Source: JBGPLH01 sp041486365 [NCBI: Thermodesulfobacteriota bacterium] (lineage in GTDB: Bacteria; JAUYMQ01). From it: a stretch of 18,914 nt of DNA. The first letter of the stretch is position 1. Every line of letters begins with the position of its first letter. The stretch is taken from contig JBGPLH010000017.1 in the NCBI GenBank assembly GCA_041486365.1, positions 1-18,914 of the forward strand, in the 5' to 3' direction. Made by a program: the position numbers and the translations under genes. A model generated the notes under the pieces. It had not been told where the DNA came from and did not search any database. It was given only the letters and a program-made list of their open reading frames with translations. Shown here one piece after another: positions 1-7,630 of this stretch.

Positions 1-189
1 CACCTCCATGCCGGAGCGCTTGGGGAGCTTCAGATCGGTGATTACCACGTCGTAGGGGACGCCTCCGATCCGCTCCACGGCGGCGGCGCCGTCGGCCAGC
101 TCCTCCGTCTCGTGGCCGGCGTCCCGGAGCGCCTGGGCAATCCCCCGCCGCAGCGTTTCGTTGTCCTCCACCACCAGGATCTTCGCCAT
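1..189 (-). CDS. Response regulator, receiver domain (N-terminal fragment)
   Basis: The first 63 codons of a response regulator are present and the rest lies beyond the left edge. The protein begins MAKILVVEDNETLRRGI, with the acidic pair of the receiver pocket (E-D) after the first beta strand. The phosphoacceptor Asp is in VVITDLKLPKRSGMEV, followed by the usual K-x-P-x-x-S/D-G-M pattern. The start ATG (189-187) lies 16 bp past the stop of the histidine kinase gene at 206, so the two form a two-component pair transcribed together. Close relatives of this receiver are often NtrC-type sigma-54 activators, but the output domain is not in the window, so that assignment is inference. The likely role is to receive phosphate from the neighbouring kinase in the cytoplasm. 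Confidence 0.88.
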   Translation of the reverse strand, partial: MAKILVVEDNETLRRGIAQALRDAGHETEELADGAAAVERIGGVPYDVVITDLKLPKRSGMEV

Positions 190-205
190 CTCTCCCGCTT
201 CTCCC

Positions 206-1543
206 CTACCGCTTCGGTCTCAGCGGTAGCTTGATGATGAACCGGGTTCCCAGACCGCGCGTGCTCTCCACGTCGATGAATCCCCGGTGCTCGTCGATGA
301 TCTTCTGGGCGACGGCCAGGCCGATCCCCGACCCCTTCTCCTTGGTCGTGAAGAACGGGTAGAAGATCTTGTCGAGCGTCTCCGGATCGATCCCGCAGCC
401 GTCGTCGGCGATCTCGATCCGCACGTGCTCCTCCCGCTCGGGCGGGATGTCCTCCAGACGCACGCGCCCGTCGGTGAGCTGAAGCGTGCGCGCGTCGGGA
501 TCCACGGGCGTGACGCCCGTCGTGACCGTGACCGTGCCGCCCTCCCCTTCGCCGCCTATCTGGATGGCCTGCGCGGCGTTCACGAGCAGGTTGAGCAGCA
601 CCTGCCGGAGCGATCGGGGGTCCGCGGGCACCCAGGGAATCCCGGCGCCGTAACGCCGCCACACGCGGATCCCCTGCTCCTCCCAGTGCTTCTCGACACT
701 CCCCAGCGCCTCCTCGAGCAGCGTCTCCACCTGCACGGGGACGAGATTCAGCCCGAGCGGACGTACGAAGTCGAGGCAGTCGCTCACGATGCCGTTCAGG
801 CGGTGGACCTCCGAGAGGATCGCGTCGATCTGCGTGGCGTCATCCTTTCCAGAGTCGGCCCTCGCTTTGCTCGGGACCTCAGGTCCAGAGTCGGCCCTCG
901 CTTTCCCAGAGTCGGCCCGCGCTTCGCGCGGGACCTCCGGGCTCGGGACCTCAGGTCCAGCGTCGGCCCTCGCTTTCCCAGAGTCGGCCCGCGCTTCGCG
1001 CGGGACCTCCGGCGGGACCTGCGGCCGGGCCAAGAGCCGGCGCCGGAGCAGCCCCGCCATCACCTCGATCCCGGCGAGCGGGTTGCGGATCTCGTGGGCC
1101 AGCCCCGCGGCCATCTGCCCGAGCGCCGCCAGCCGCTCCTTCAGACGCTGCCCCTCCTCGAGCTGCTCGATCTGCGTCAGGTCCTTGAAGAAGATCGCGG
1201 CGCCGATGACTTCCCCGGCATCGTCGCGCACGAGCGAGAGCGTAAAGCCGATATTCTTCCCCTCGCGCCCCGGACCGCGGATCACCATCTCGGCGCGGTT
1301 GGGGAGATGCTTGCTCTTGAACGATTCGAGGAGGAGCTGGCCGATGTAGGCGTGGTCCCGCAGCACGTGTTGCACGGCCTTCCCGAGGAACTCCTCGGGA
1401 GTGCCTTCGATCTGGAGCATCCGGAGCGCGTTGTCGTTGATGCAGGTGATCTCCCCGGCCCGGCTCACGGAGATCACGCCGCTGCGCATCGATTCGAGGA
1501 CGTAGCGGTGGAAGTGCCGGTCGCCCGGGTCCGCCTCCTGCAC
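206..1543 (-). CDS. Soluble PAS-domain sensor histidine kinase with repeat insert
   Basis: This is a cytoplasmic sensor kinase of 445 aa. Domains in order: PAS about residues 13-120 (starting around RYVLESMRSGVISVS); DHp helix 1 with H-box LAHEIRNPL (phosphoacceptor H150); a low-complexity insert about 174-234 made of ARADSG and PEVP units; DHp helix 2 (IDAILSEVHRLNGIVSDCLDF); and the HATPase domain with N-box NLLVNAAQA, G1 DDGCGI, F/G2 FFTTKEKGSGIGL and G3 GLGTRF. No membrane segment or signal peptide is visible, so it senses an internal signal or a membrane partner. I chose GTG 1543 because AGGAG stands 8 nt upstream. A GTG at 1585 would add 14 residues but has only a poorly placed AAGG. 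The response regulator follows after 16 bp. The H and N boxes suggest an NtrB/AtoS-like kinase. The insert falls exactly in the turn between the two DHp helices. Confidence 0.93.
   Translation of the reverse strand: MQEADPGDRHFHRYVLESMRSGVISVSRAGEITCINDNALRMLQIEGTPEEFLGKAVQHVLRDHAYIGQLLLESFKSKHLPNRAEMVIRGPGREGKNIGFTLSLVRDDAGEVIGAAIFFKDLTQIEQLEEGQRLKERLAALGQMAAGLAHEIRNPLAGIEVMAGLLRRRLLARPQVPPEVPREARADSGKARADAGPEVPSPEVPREARADSGKARADSGPEVPSKARADSGKDDATQIDAILSEVHRLNGIVSDCLDFVRPLGLNLVPVQVETLLEEALGSVEKHWEEQGIRVWRRYGAGIPWVPADPRSLRQVLLNLLVNAAQAIQIGGEGEGGTVTVTTGVTPVDPDARTLQLTDGRVRLEDIPPEREEHVRIEIADDGCGIDPETLDKIFYPFFTTKEKGSGIGLAVAQKIIDEHRGFIDVESTRGLGTRFIIKLPLRPKR
848..1030. repeat. In-frame palindromic/tandem repeat inside histidine kinase
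   Basis: A 54-bp block at 887-940 recurs at 959-1012 with one mismatch, a period of 72 bp (24 codons). Inside lies a 26-bp core: tcgg, a 7-nt arm, a 3-nt loop, a 7-nt arm, acctc. Cores are at 855-880 (degenerate stem), 912-937 and 984-1009. In the last two the arms cccgcgc and gcgcggg pair perfectly around ttc. Half-copies (tcggccctcgctttccc) start at 891 and 963. All copies keep the kinase frame open and encode EVPREARAD and SGKARADSG peptides. The block separates the two DHp helices, where related kinases have a short turn. The same core occurs at 9381-9406 in another gene. Confidence 0.93.
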
Positions 1544-1820
1544 GACGCACGCTCCTCGGGCTTCCGCCTGCCGTCCCACGGTCACACCTTCGTTCCCGCG
1601 GAGCTCGTGGGCTTAAGCCCTCAAAACAGTTCCAAAAACGTACTTCGGAAGAGACTTATCGGCGGGCGGCGGGAAAACTGAAACGAGGGAGGTTACCGGG
1701 CCCCGAGCGTGCCGGGGGGGAAAGGGGTTCCGGGAGCTTGAGAATCCGGGCTTGGATGGGGCGCCGCAAGGTGAGAGCGGGGGCGCCGAGGGGGCGTGAC
1801 GGATCGATCCCGAGGACTCC
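1544..1820 (-). promoter_or_regulatory. Intergenic region upstream of kinase; candidate promoter/operator
   Basis: This is the largest gap within the minus-strand genes. The part from about 1610 to 1680 is distinctly AT-richer than its surroundings (runs such as tcaaaac, ccaaaaacg and gggaaaactg), as expected for a promoter of the kinase-regulator pair. A perfect 12-bp palindrome, gggcttaagccc, lies at 1609-1620 and could be an operator. I found no convincing -35/-10 pair, no GG-N10-GC sigma-54 site, and no T-tailed terminator for the gene that stops at 1821. The regulatory role is therefore inferred from position and composition only. Confidence 0.35.
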
Positions 1821-4169
1821 CTACCGGGGCGGTTCGCCGCCGGCGAGCCCGTCCCGGACCTCGACGATCTCCCTTCGCAGCGACCCCGGCGGCGCGAGGT
1901 CGAGGGCGCGATTGAGGTCCGCGCGGGCCGCGGCGGCGTCTCCCTGTCTCACGTGCACCCGCGCCCGCTCGAGAAGCGCTTCCGGAAGATTCGGGGCCCT
2001 CGCGATCACCGCATCCAGCCGCTTCCTGGCCGCGTCCAGCCGCCCCGCGCCGGCGTCCAGCCTCGCCAGCCCCATTTCCGCCCCCGCGTTTCCCGGATCG
2101 AGACGGAGCGCCTGCTCGAAGCGCAGGCGCGCATCCATCGCGCGTCCCATCGCCTCCAATCTCTTGCCGAGCAACACGCGCGGCACCGGATCCCGGGGGG
2201 CGAGCGCGATGGCCGACCGGTAGGCGGACATCGCCTCATCGAATCGACCGCGCGTCTCGAGAACGATTCCCAGGTTCGTCGCCGCCTGGGCGCGCTTCGC
2301 GGGGAGGCCCCCGGGAAGCTCCGCGGCGCGTCGCAGGAGCGCCTCCGCGCGCTCCAGCTCGCCGACGCGCGCGTAGGCGTTGCCGAGGTTCGTCACCACC
2401 TCGATCGAGTCGGACTTCGCGAGCGCCCGCTCGTAGTACGGAATCGCGCCGCGCAGGTCCCCCTGGTCCGCGAGCGTCCTGGCGTAGTTGTAGTCCGCCG
2501 CCCAGTGGACGGGAGGCCTGCGGACCGTGTCGCTCCACAGCGTCATGGGATCGCGCCAGACCTGAACGCGCGCCCAGGTGAGCGCGGCGAGGCAGGCGAG
2601 CACGATCCCCGCGGCGGCGGTGACCTGCCCGCCACGCCCGGCCCGCCGGGCCCGAGCGTGCAACGCGGCGAACCCCGTTCCAACCCCCGCCGCGAACCCG
2701 ATGCTCGGGACGTGCAGGTAGCGATCGGCGATGTGGACCACGTAGGTCACGATCTGGGAGACGGGGAGGAAGCCGAGCCAGAACGCCCCCATCCACCAGA
2801 GCGCGCGCCGGTTCAGACGGAAAGCCCGCCAGGCGCCCCACCCTCCCAGCGCGAGGAACGCGTAACCCGCGAGCGGCCACGGGTCGATCATCGATGCCGC
2901 GTCGGGCGGATCGTACGTCGTCGACAGATTCACCGGGAAGAGAAGGATTCGCAGGTACCGCGCGAACAGTCCCGCCGTGGTCGCCGCGTGCAACTGGGGC
3001 GTCCCGCCCATCCATCCCTTGGTGGTCACTTCGAGCGCGACCTGGAAGCGGTATCCGATCCACGCGATCGCGGCCGCCGCGGCGAGGAAGGGGATCTTCC
3101 CGACGAGAAGCCGCCAGGGCCGCTCGCGCCGGAAGCCGAGGTCGTAGAGGAAGAGCACGCCGGGGAAGATCACGACGGTGACCTTGGACAGGAGCGCCGC
3201 CAGGAACAGGACGAAGGAGAGGACGAGCGCCCCCCGCGACGGCGGCGAGGCGCGGGTGCCGCGCACGTAAGCGAGGAACGAGAGCAGGAGGAAGAAGACG
3301 GCGAGCACGCTCTTGCGCTGGGAGATCCAGGCCACCGACTCCACCTGGGCAGGGTGGAGCGCAAAGATCGCCGCGGCGAGCGCCGCGGCGGGGGACGTGA
3401 ACTGCATCTCCAGGAGCAGGAGGACGAGCGCCCCGGCGGTGAGCGCGTGCAGCAGCACGTTCGTCAGATGGAAGCCGAACGGATTGAGCCCCCAGGCGGC
3501 ATAATCGAGGGCGTAGGAGAAGGTGGTGAGCGGCGCCCAGATCCCGACCCGGACGGCCGTCGCCTGCTCCGCGAGCGCGGTGGGCGAGAGCGAGCGTATC
3601 GCCCTGTCCCCGATCACGTAGACCTGATCGTCCCAGTTGGTGAAGCCGTTGCGGAGCGCCGGGAGGTACACCGCGAAGGTTACCATCGCGACACCCAGGG
3701 CCAGGACGAGCCCGGGGGACGCGGCGCCCGCGCGGCGGGCCAGCGCTCCTCTCCCGGGCCCCCGGCCGCGACGCGCGGCCAGGTGCATGGCGATGAGCAT
3801 CAGGGAGGCGCCGAGGAAGTCGAGGGCCAGATCGCCGGCGGAGGAGAAGCGTCCGGGAACGAACCGTTGGTGGTACTCGTCGGAGATGGCGTAGGTCATC
3901 ACCGCGGCGATCGCGTAGAGGGTGGGCCAGGGTCCGCGGCGCACCGCCGCGAGATCCCCCGCGAAGGCCATGAGGACGAAGCCCGCGAAGCCGGCGTAGA
4001 GCGGGATGTGGCAGAAATTGGCGAGGGTGGGGTGGAGGCCGATCTCGTCGAGCCTGCTTCCGGGGATCTCCGACAGGGCGAAGATCAACGCGGCGTACAG
4101 CACCGCGAGGCACGCCCAGAGCGCGTGTCGGCGCCAGCGAATGCCGGGAATCTCCTCCGGCGGGCTCAT
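1821..4169 (-). CDS. VanZ-like / TMTC-like GT-C membrane protein with C-terminal TPRs
   Basis: A 782-aa polytopic membrane protein joins three modules. Residues about 12-135 are VanZ-like: helices plus the signature ISDEYHQRFVPGRFSSAGD, with a conserved-type H54 and D113. Residues about 150-540 resemble the membrane part of TMTC/PMT-type GT-C proteins: NWDDQVYV (the acidic pair at the first periplasmic loop), FSYALDYAAWGLNPFGFHLTN, HPAQVESVAWISQRK and ADRYLHVPSIG. Residues about 545-760 are tetratricopeptide repeats, e.g. TNLGIVLETRGRFDEAMSAY. In the family, GT-C proteins use polyprenyl-phosphate sugars on the outer face. Here the acceptor is unknown, and the TPRs may bind protein partners. 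It starts 22 bp after the epimerase stop at 4192; the ribosome site is weak. VanZ domains are usually separate proteins, so the fusion is notable. Function is inferred from the family. Confidence 0.88.
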   Translation of the reverse strand: MSPPEEIPGIRWRRHALWACLAVLYAALIFALSEIPGSRLDEIGLHPTLANFCHIPLYAGFAGFVLMAFAGDLAAVRRGPWPTLYAIAAVMTYAISDEYHQRFVPGRFSSAGDLALDFLGASLMLIAMHLAARRGRGPGRGALARRAGAASPGLVLALGVAMVTFAVYLPALRNGFTNWDDQVYVIGDRAIRSLSPTALAEQATAVRVGIWAPLTTFSYALDYAAWGLNPFGFHLTNVLLHALTAGALVLLLLEMQFTSPAAALAAAIFALHPAQVESVAWISQRKSVLAVFFLLLSFLAYVRGTRASPPSRGALVLSFVLFLAALLSKVTVVIFPGVLFLYDLGFRRERPWRLLVGKIPFLAAAAAIAWIGYRFQVALEVTTKGWMGGTPQLHAATTAGLFARYLRILLFPVNLSTTYDPPDAASMIDPWPLAGYAFLALGGWGAWRAFRLNRRALWWMGAFWLGFLPVSQIVTYVVHIADRYLHVPSIGFAAGVGTGFAALHARARRAGRGGQVTAAAGIVLACLAALTWARVQVWRDPMTLWSDTVRRPPVHWAADYNYARTLADQGDLRGAIPYYERALAKSDSIEVVTNLGNAYARVGELERAEALLRRAAELPGGLPAKRAQAATNLGIVLETRGRFDEAMSAYRSAIALAPRDPVPRVLLGKRLEAMGRAMDARLRFEQALRLDPGNAGAEMGLARLDAGAGRLDAARKRLDAVIARAPNLPEALLERARVHVRQGDAAAARADLNRALDLAPPGSLRREIVEVRDGLAGGEPPR

Positions 4170-4191
4170 CGCGGGCGGCGGCTCCGGGCGG

Positions 4192-5133
4192 TCACCGCAC
4201 CTTCCCGGACGGGTGAAAGAACGCGATCGTGCGCCGCAGCCCCTCGTCGAGGTCCACCCGCGGCTTGTAGCCCAGGAGCTTCTCCGCTTTGCCGATGTCG
4301 GCCAGCGAGTGGCGCACGTCTCCGGGACGAGGCGGCCCGTGCAGGGCGTGAACGTCGACGTTCAGGATGGCCCGCAGGCGGTCGAGGAGGCGGTTCAGCG
4401 TGATCCGGTCGCCGCAGGCCACGTTGATCACCTGGCCCGCCGCCATCGCGCTCTCGGCCGCCAGCAGGTTCGCGTCGACCACGTTGTCGATGTAGGTGAA
4501 GTCACGGGACTGCTCCCCGTCGCCGTGGACCGTGGGCGGTTCGCCGCGGACGAGCATGCTGATGAACTTCGGAATGACGGCCGCATAGTAGGACGCCGGG
4601 TCCTGCCGCGGCCCGAACACATTGAAGTAGCGAAGCGCCACCGCCTCCAGGCCGTACAGGCGTGTGAACATCTGGCAGTACTGCTCCCCCGCGTACTTCT
4701 GCAGCGCGTAGGGGGAGAGCGGGGAGGCGGGCATCGTCTCGACCTTGGGGAGCGTCGGCGTGTCGCCGTAGGCGCTGCTCGACGCCGCGTAGACGACGCG
4801 CCGCACACCCCCGTCCCGGGCCGCCACGAGCACGTTCAGCGTCCCCGCGACATTCACCGCGTTCGTGAGCAGCGGATCCTCCACGGAGCGCGCCACGGAG
4901 GGAAGCGCGGCCTGATGGAACACCCAGGTCATCCCATCCACCGCGCGGCGCACGGTGTCGAAATCGCAGATGTCCCCCTCGACCAGCTCGATCCGCTCCT
5001 TCACTTCCGCGAGGTTCTCGCGCCGGCCCGTGGCGAAGTTGTCCAGCACCCGCACGCCGTGACCGAGCGAGAGCAGCCGCGTCACGATGTGCGAGCCGAT
5101 GAACCCCGCGCCGCCCGTCACCAGGGCCTTCAC
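4192..5133 (-). CDS. NAD-dependent UDP-sugar C4-epimerase (WbpP/Gne-like)
   Basis: A 313-aa extended SDR enzyme expected to interconvert UDP-hexose C4 epimers in the cytoplasm. The NAD-binding motif TGGAGFIGSH is at the N-terminus, the catalytic Ser region is YAASSSAYG, and the Tyr/Lys pair is Y142-x-x-x-K146 in SPYALQKYAGEQYC. The stretch RYFNVFGPRQDPASYYAAV followed by GDGEQSRDFTYIDNVV closely resembles WbpP-type UDP-GlcNAc/GalNAc 4-epimerases, but the substrate cannot be fixed by eye. The start is GTG 5133: its GTGA overlaps the TGA of the upstream gene (5132-5130), a GGAGAGGGGGG purine run precedes it, and it gives the normal length for the family. A longer ORF reaching 5193 adds 20 unconserved residues. 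It lies between another epimerase and the VanZ/TMTC gene. Confidence 0.92.
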   Translation of the reverse strand: MKALVTGGAGFIGSHIVTRLLSLGHGVRVLDNFATGRRENLAEVKERIELVEGDICDFDTVRRAVDGMTWVFHQAALPSVARSVEDPLLTNAVNVAGTLNVLVAARDGGVRRVVYAASSSAYGDTPTLPKVETMPASPLSPYALQKYAGEQYCQMFTRLYGLEAVALRYFNVFGPRQDPASYYAAVIPKFISMLVRGEPPTVHGDGEQSRDFTYIDNVVDANLLAAESAMAAGQVINVACGDRITLNRLLDRLRAILNVDVHALHGPPRPGDVRHSLADIGKAEKLLGYKPRVDLDEGLRRTIAFFHPSGKVR

Positions 5134-6140
5134 GGGGCGCCCCCCTCTCCTTCCCTCCGCAGGCCGTAGCCGTCCGGGTGGCTCTGCATCCACGCCGCCG
5201 CGCTGGCGATGATGTCCTCGAGGTCCCCGCGGTGCGGGCGCCAGGCAAGCTCCACCCGGGCCCGCTGGGCGGAGGCCACCAGCATCGGAGGATCACCCGG
5301 CCGCCGCGGCCCCTCCTTCACGGGGACCGGCTTGCCGGTGGCGGCCTCCACGGCCTGGAGCACCTCCCGCACGGTGAAGCCGCGGCCGTTGCCCAGGTTG
5401 AAGATCCCGCCCCGGTGGCCGGCGTCGAGCGCCTCCAGCGCCAGCACGTGCGCCTCGGCGAGATCGGCCACGTGGATGTAGTCTCGCACGCAGGTCCCGT
5501 CGGGAGTCGCGTAGTCGGTGCCGTAGATCTCCAGCGGCGGTCCCTGTCCCCATGCGGCCCGGATGGCGAGCGGAATGAGATGGGTTTCCGGCCGGTGGTC
5601 CTCCCCGCGCGTCTCCGTGGCGCCCGCCGCATTGAAATAGCGGAGCGAGACAGCACGCCAGGCGTAGGCGGTGGCGAAATCGGCCAGCGCGCGCTCCAGG
5701 GCGACCTTCGTGAAGCCGTAGGGGTTGTTCGGGTCCACCGTGGAGTCCTCCGAGAGCGGCCCCTGCTGCCCTCCCCCGTACACGGACGCCGAGGAGGAGA
5801 AGATGAATCGCCGCACGCCCGCTCCCTCGAGCTCGCCGAAGAGGCGGATCGCCTCGGCCACGTTCACGTTCCAGTAGAGCGCCGGCTCGGCCACGCTCTC
5901 GGCCACGGATGAGCGCGCCGCGAAGTGGAGTACGGCGGTCACGCCGTGGTCCCGGCATAGGCGCGCCACGAGGTCCTCGTCCCCCACGCTCCCGCGCACG
6001 AAGGACACCCCGGACGGGATCGCCGCCGCGTGCCCGGTGGTGAGATCGTCGAGCACCACCACGTCGCGCCCGCGGGCGCGCAGCACTTCCACCGTCACGC
6101 TGCCGATGTAGCCGGCCCCGCCGGTCACCAGGATCGCCAC
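5130..6140 (-). CDS. galE: UDP-glucose 4-epimerase, GalE-like
   Basis: A 336-aa protein, the typical GalE length. It carries the GalE NAD motif ILVTGGAGYIGS, the VVVLDDLTTGH strand, the SSSASVYG catalytic Ser segment, PNNPYGFTK with the Y141-x-x-x-K145 pair, SLRYFNAAGA, and GTDYATPDGTCVRDYIHVADL, which is highly characteristic of GalE. It makes UDP-galactose from UDP-glucose in the cytoplasm for polymer synthesis. The start is taken at GTG 6140, with GAGGGGG about 6 nt upstream and 10 bp after the previous stop. An in-frame ATG at 6164 would overlap the upstream gene and lacks a good ribosome site. The stop overlaps the next start as GTGA, so the two epimerases are probably translationally coupled. 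Confidence 0.95.
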   Translation of the reverse strand: MAILVTGGAGYIGSVTVEVLRARGRDVVVLDDLTTGHAAAIPSGVSFVRGSVGDEDLVARLCRDHGVTAVLHFAARSSVAESVAEPALYWNVNVAEAIRLFGELEGAGVRRFIFSSSASVYGGGQQGPLSEDSTVDPNNPYGFTKVALERALADFATAYAWRAVSLRYFNAAGATETRGEDHRPETHLIPLAIRAAWGQGPPLEIYGTDYATPDGTCVRDYIHVADLAEAHVLALEALDAGHRGGIFNLGNGRGFTVREVLQAVEAATGKPVPVKEGPRRPGDPPMLVASAQRARVELAWRPHRGDLEDIIASAAAWMQSHPDGYGLRREGEGGAP

Positions 6141-6150
6141 GCCCGCCCCC

Positions 6151-6912
6151 TCATGCCCGCGCATCCTGATTGGCGTCCGGCGCGGGCCGGGACGCGTCCG
6201 ACGGCAGGGGCGCGGCGATGCGATCGCGCCGCAGCAGGCCGTACTTCACGATGCACCAGATCGCCTGCACGCCATCCTTCCAGCCGATCTTCTTCCCCTC
6301 GGAGTAGTCGCGCCCGCTGTAGCTGATCCCGACCTCGTACATGCGGCACGGGATCCGGGCGAGCTTCGCCGTCACCTCCGGCTCGAAGCCGAAGCGATCC
6401 TGCTCCAGCCGGATCGACTGGATGAGCGGCGTGCGGAACATCTTGTAGCAGGTCTCCATGTCGGTGAGGTTCAGGTTCGTGAAGCAGTTGGAGAGGATCG
6501 TCAGGAAGCGGTTGCCCAGGCTGTGCCAGAAGAAGAGCACGCGCCGCTCCTTCCCCGAGCCAAAGCGCGAGCCGTAGACCACGTCGGCCTTGTCGCTCTG
6601 GATCGGGCGGAGCATGTCCAGGAGATCCTGCGGGTCGTACTCGAGGTCGGCGTCCTGGATCACCGTCACGTCGCCGGTGGCCTGTGCGATGCCGGCGCGG
6701 ATCGCCGCGCCCTTCCCCTGGTTGCAGGGCTGGTAGAGGACGCGGGCCACCTGGGGCTCGATCTCGGTCTTCAGGATGTCGCGCGTCCCGTCCGTGGACG
6801 CGTCGTCCACGACGATGATCTCCAGCTCCAGCGGGAGCGCGCGCAGGCGCTTCACGATCTCGCGGATCGTGTCGCGCTCGTTGAAGGCGGGGATCACGAC
6901 GGAAAGCTTCAT
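6151..6912 (-). CDS. GT2 glycosyltransferase, DPM1/polyprenyl-phosphate type
   Basis: A 253-aa GT-A fold enzyme. It begins MKLSVVIPAFNERDTI, followed by IIVVDDASTDGTRDIL, the metal/nucleotide motif VIQDADLEYDPQDL, and ADVVYGSRF. The C-terminal DRFGFEPEVTAKLAR and SGRDYSEGKKIGWKDG are characteristic of the dolichyl/polyprenyl-phosphate mannose-glucose synthase group. The likely role is to put a sugar on polyprenyl phosphate at the inner-membrane cytoplasmic face, making donors for the GT-C proteins at 1821 and 8532. The long hydrophobic C-terminal helices of GtrB-type relatives are absent. Start ATG 6912 has GAGGG about 6 nt upstream; an upstream in-frame ATG (6981) would add a Pro/Arg tail overlapping the preceding gene. 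Confidence 0.93.
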   Translation of the reverse strand: MKLSVVIPAFNERDTIREIVKRLRALPLELEIIVVDDASTDGTRDILKTEIEPQVARVLYQPCNQGKGAAIRAGIAQATGDVTVIQDADLEYDPQDLLDMLRPIQSDKADVVYGSRFGSGKERRVLFFWHSLGNRFLTILSNCFTNLNLTDMETCYKMFRTPLIQSIRLEQDRFGFEPEVTAKLARIPCRMYEVGISYSGRDYSEGKKIGWKDGVQAIWCIVKYGLLRRDRIAAPLPSDASRPAPDANQDARA

Positions 6913-6952
6913 CCGAACCCTCGGCCGGGGGGCGGGGACAGGGGACGCGGGA

Positions 6953-7630
6953 TCACGGCGCGGACGGGGGACGCGGCCCATCGATCAGCCCGCGGAACTC
7001 CGGGACGAGCGCGGCGGAGAACTTCCGGAGCGCCTCCTCGTCCTTTGCCTCCGCCCCCGGACGCAGGTGCGTCGAGACCTCGATGAACCCGTTGCCGCCT
7101 CCCCTGCCCGTGAGGATCTGCGTCTTGAGCGCCTCGAGCATCTGCGTGGTCCGCGAGGCGGTCTGCACCTTGCCGGAGGAGAACCACCAGTAGAAGACGA
7201 GCTGGGTGGTGTTTCCCTTGCGGGCGAGGAAGCGGTTCACGCTGACGTCGGTTCCCGGAAGCGTCTCCACCACCGTGCTGGCGAGCTTCTGGTACTCGAT
7301 CGACCAGCCCTGGGAGGTGAAGCACACTTCCGGCTGGTGCGCGCCCCAGCGGTTGGTCCCGTGGAATTGCGCGAACAGCAGCGCCTCGCGCCCATCCGGC
7401 CCGCGGTAGGCGCGGGACACGTAGGCATCCGGCCGCAGGATCCGCAGCACCTCCGGCAGCATGTCGAGGTCGCCGCGGGACTCCCAGGGTCCCAGCCGGG
7501 ACGGAAGCGCGGCGAGGTTCGGCGCCGGCACCGCCTCCGGGTTCCGGAACTTCGAGATCCCGGCGTTCGCGGCTCCCGCCAGAGCGAGCAGCGCCAGGAT
7601 CAGCCAGGTGTTCTTGCGCGCCTGCGCCAC
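6953..7630 (-). CDS. epsI: EpsI family exosortase-associated protein
   Basis: A 225-aa protein with a single N-terminal hydrophobic helix (NTWLILALLALAGAANA) and a periplasmic domain. It shows EpsI-family hallmarks: the LPSRLGPWES segment, the conserved Cys within HQPEVCFTSQGWSIE, and VFYWWFSSGK. EpsI is encoded beside or fused to exosortases and assists polysaccharide/protein surface export; its exact reaction is not established. Start GTG 7630 has a strong GGGAGG 8 nt upstream and overlaps the exosortase 3' end by 31 bp. The ORF remains open far upstream to 8389, but that part is a shadow of the exosortase. A 40-bp gap separates it from the next gene. Confidence 0.9.
   Translation of the reverse strand: MAQARKNTWLILALLALAGAANAGISKFRNPEAVPAPNLAALPSRLGPWESRGDLDMLPEVLRILRPDAYVSRAYRGPDGREALLFAQFHGTNRWGAHQPEVCFTSQGWSIEYQKLASTVVETLPGTDVSVNRFLARKGNTTQLVFYWWFSSGKVQTASRTTQMLEALKTQILTGRGGGNGFIEVSTHLRPGAEAKDEEALRKFSAALVPEFRGLIDGPRPPSAP

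Noticed and set aside
848-1030. CRISPR-like array
   Set aside because: Repeats are contiguous and in frame, without unique spacers of uniform size, and lie inside an intact kinase gene.
287-1681. Long plus-strand open frame (464 codons) opposite the histidine kinase
   Set aside because: Composition is Arg/Asp/Leu-rich with no domain; it is the antisense of clear kinase motifs and arises from high GC.
1544-1820. Sigma-54 promoter or intrinsic terminator between the VanZ/TMTC gene and kinase
   Set aside because: A TGGAAC...TTGA stretch has the wrong GG-GC spacing, and the GC-rich pairs near 1700-1790 lack a T tail.
1953-4403. Plus-strand open frame of 816 codons opposite the VanZ/TMTC gene
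   Set aside because: It is low-complexity Arg/Glu/Gly protein with no recognisable motif, while the minus strand has VanZ, GT-C and TPR signatures.
6930-6975. Repeated ggggac/gacgcgg runs between EpsI end and GT2 start
   Set aside because: These are short simple-sequence runs with no dyad or conserved spacing; probably compositional.
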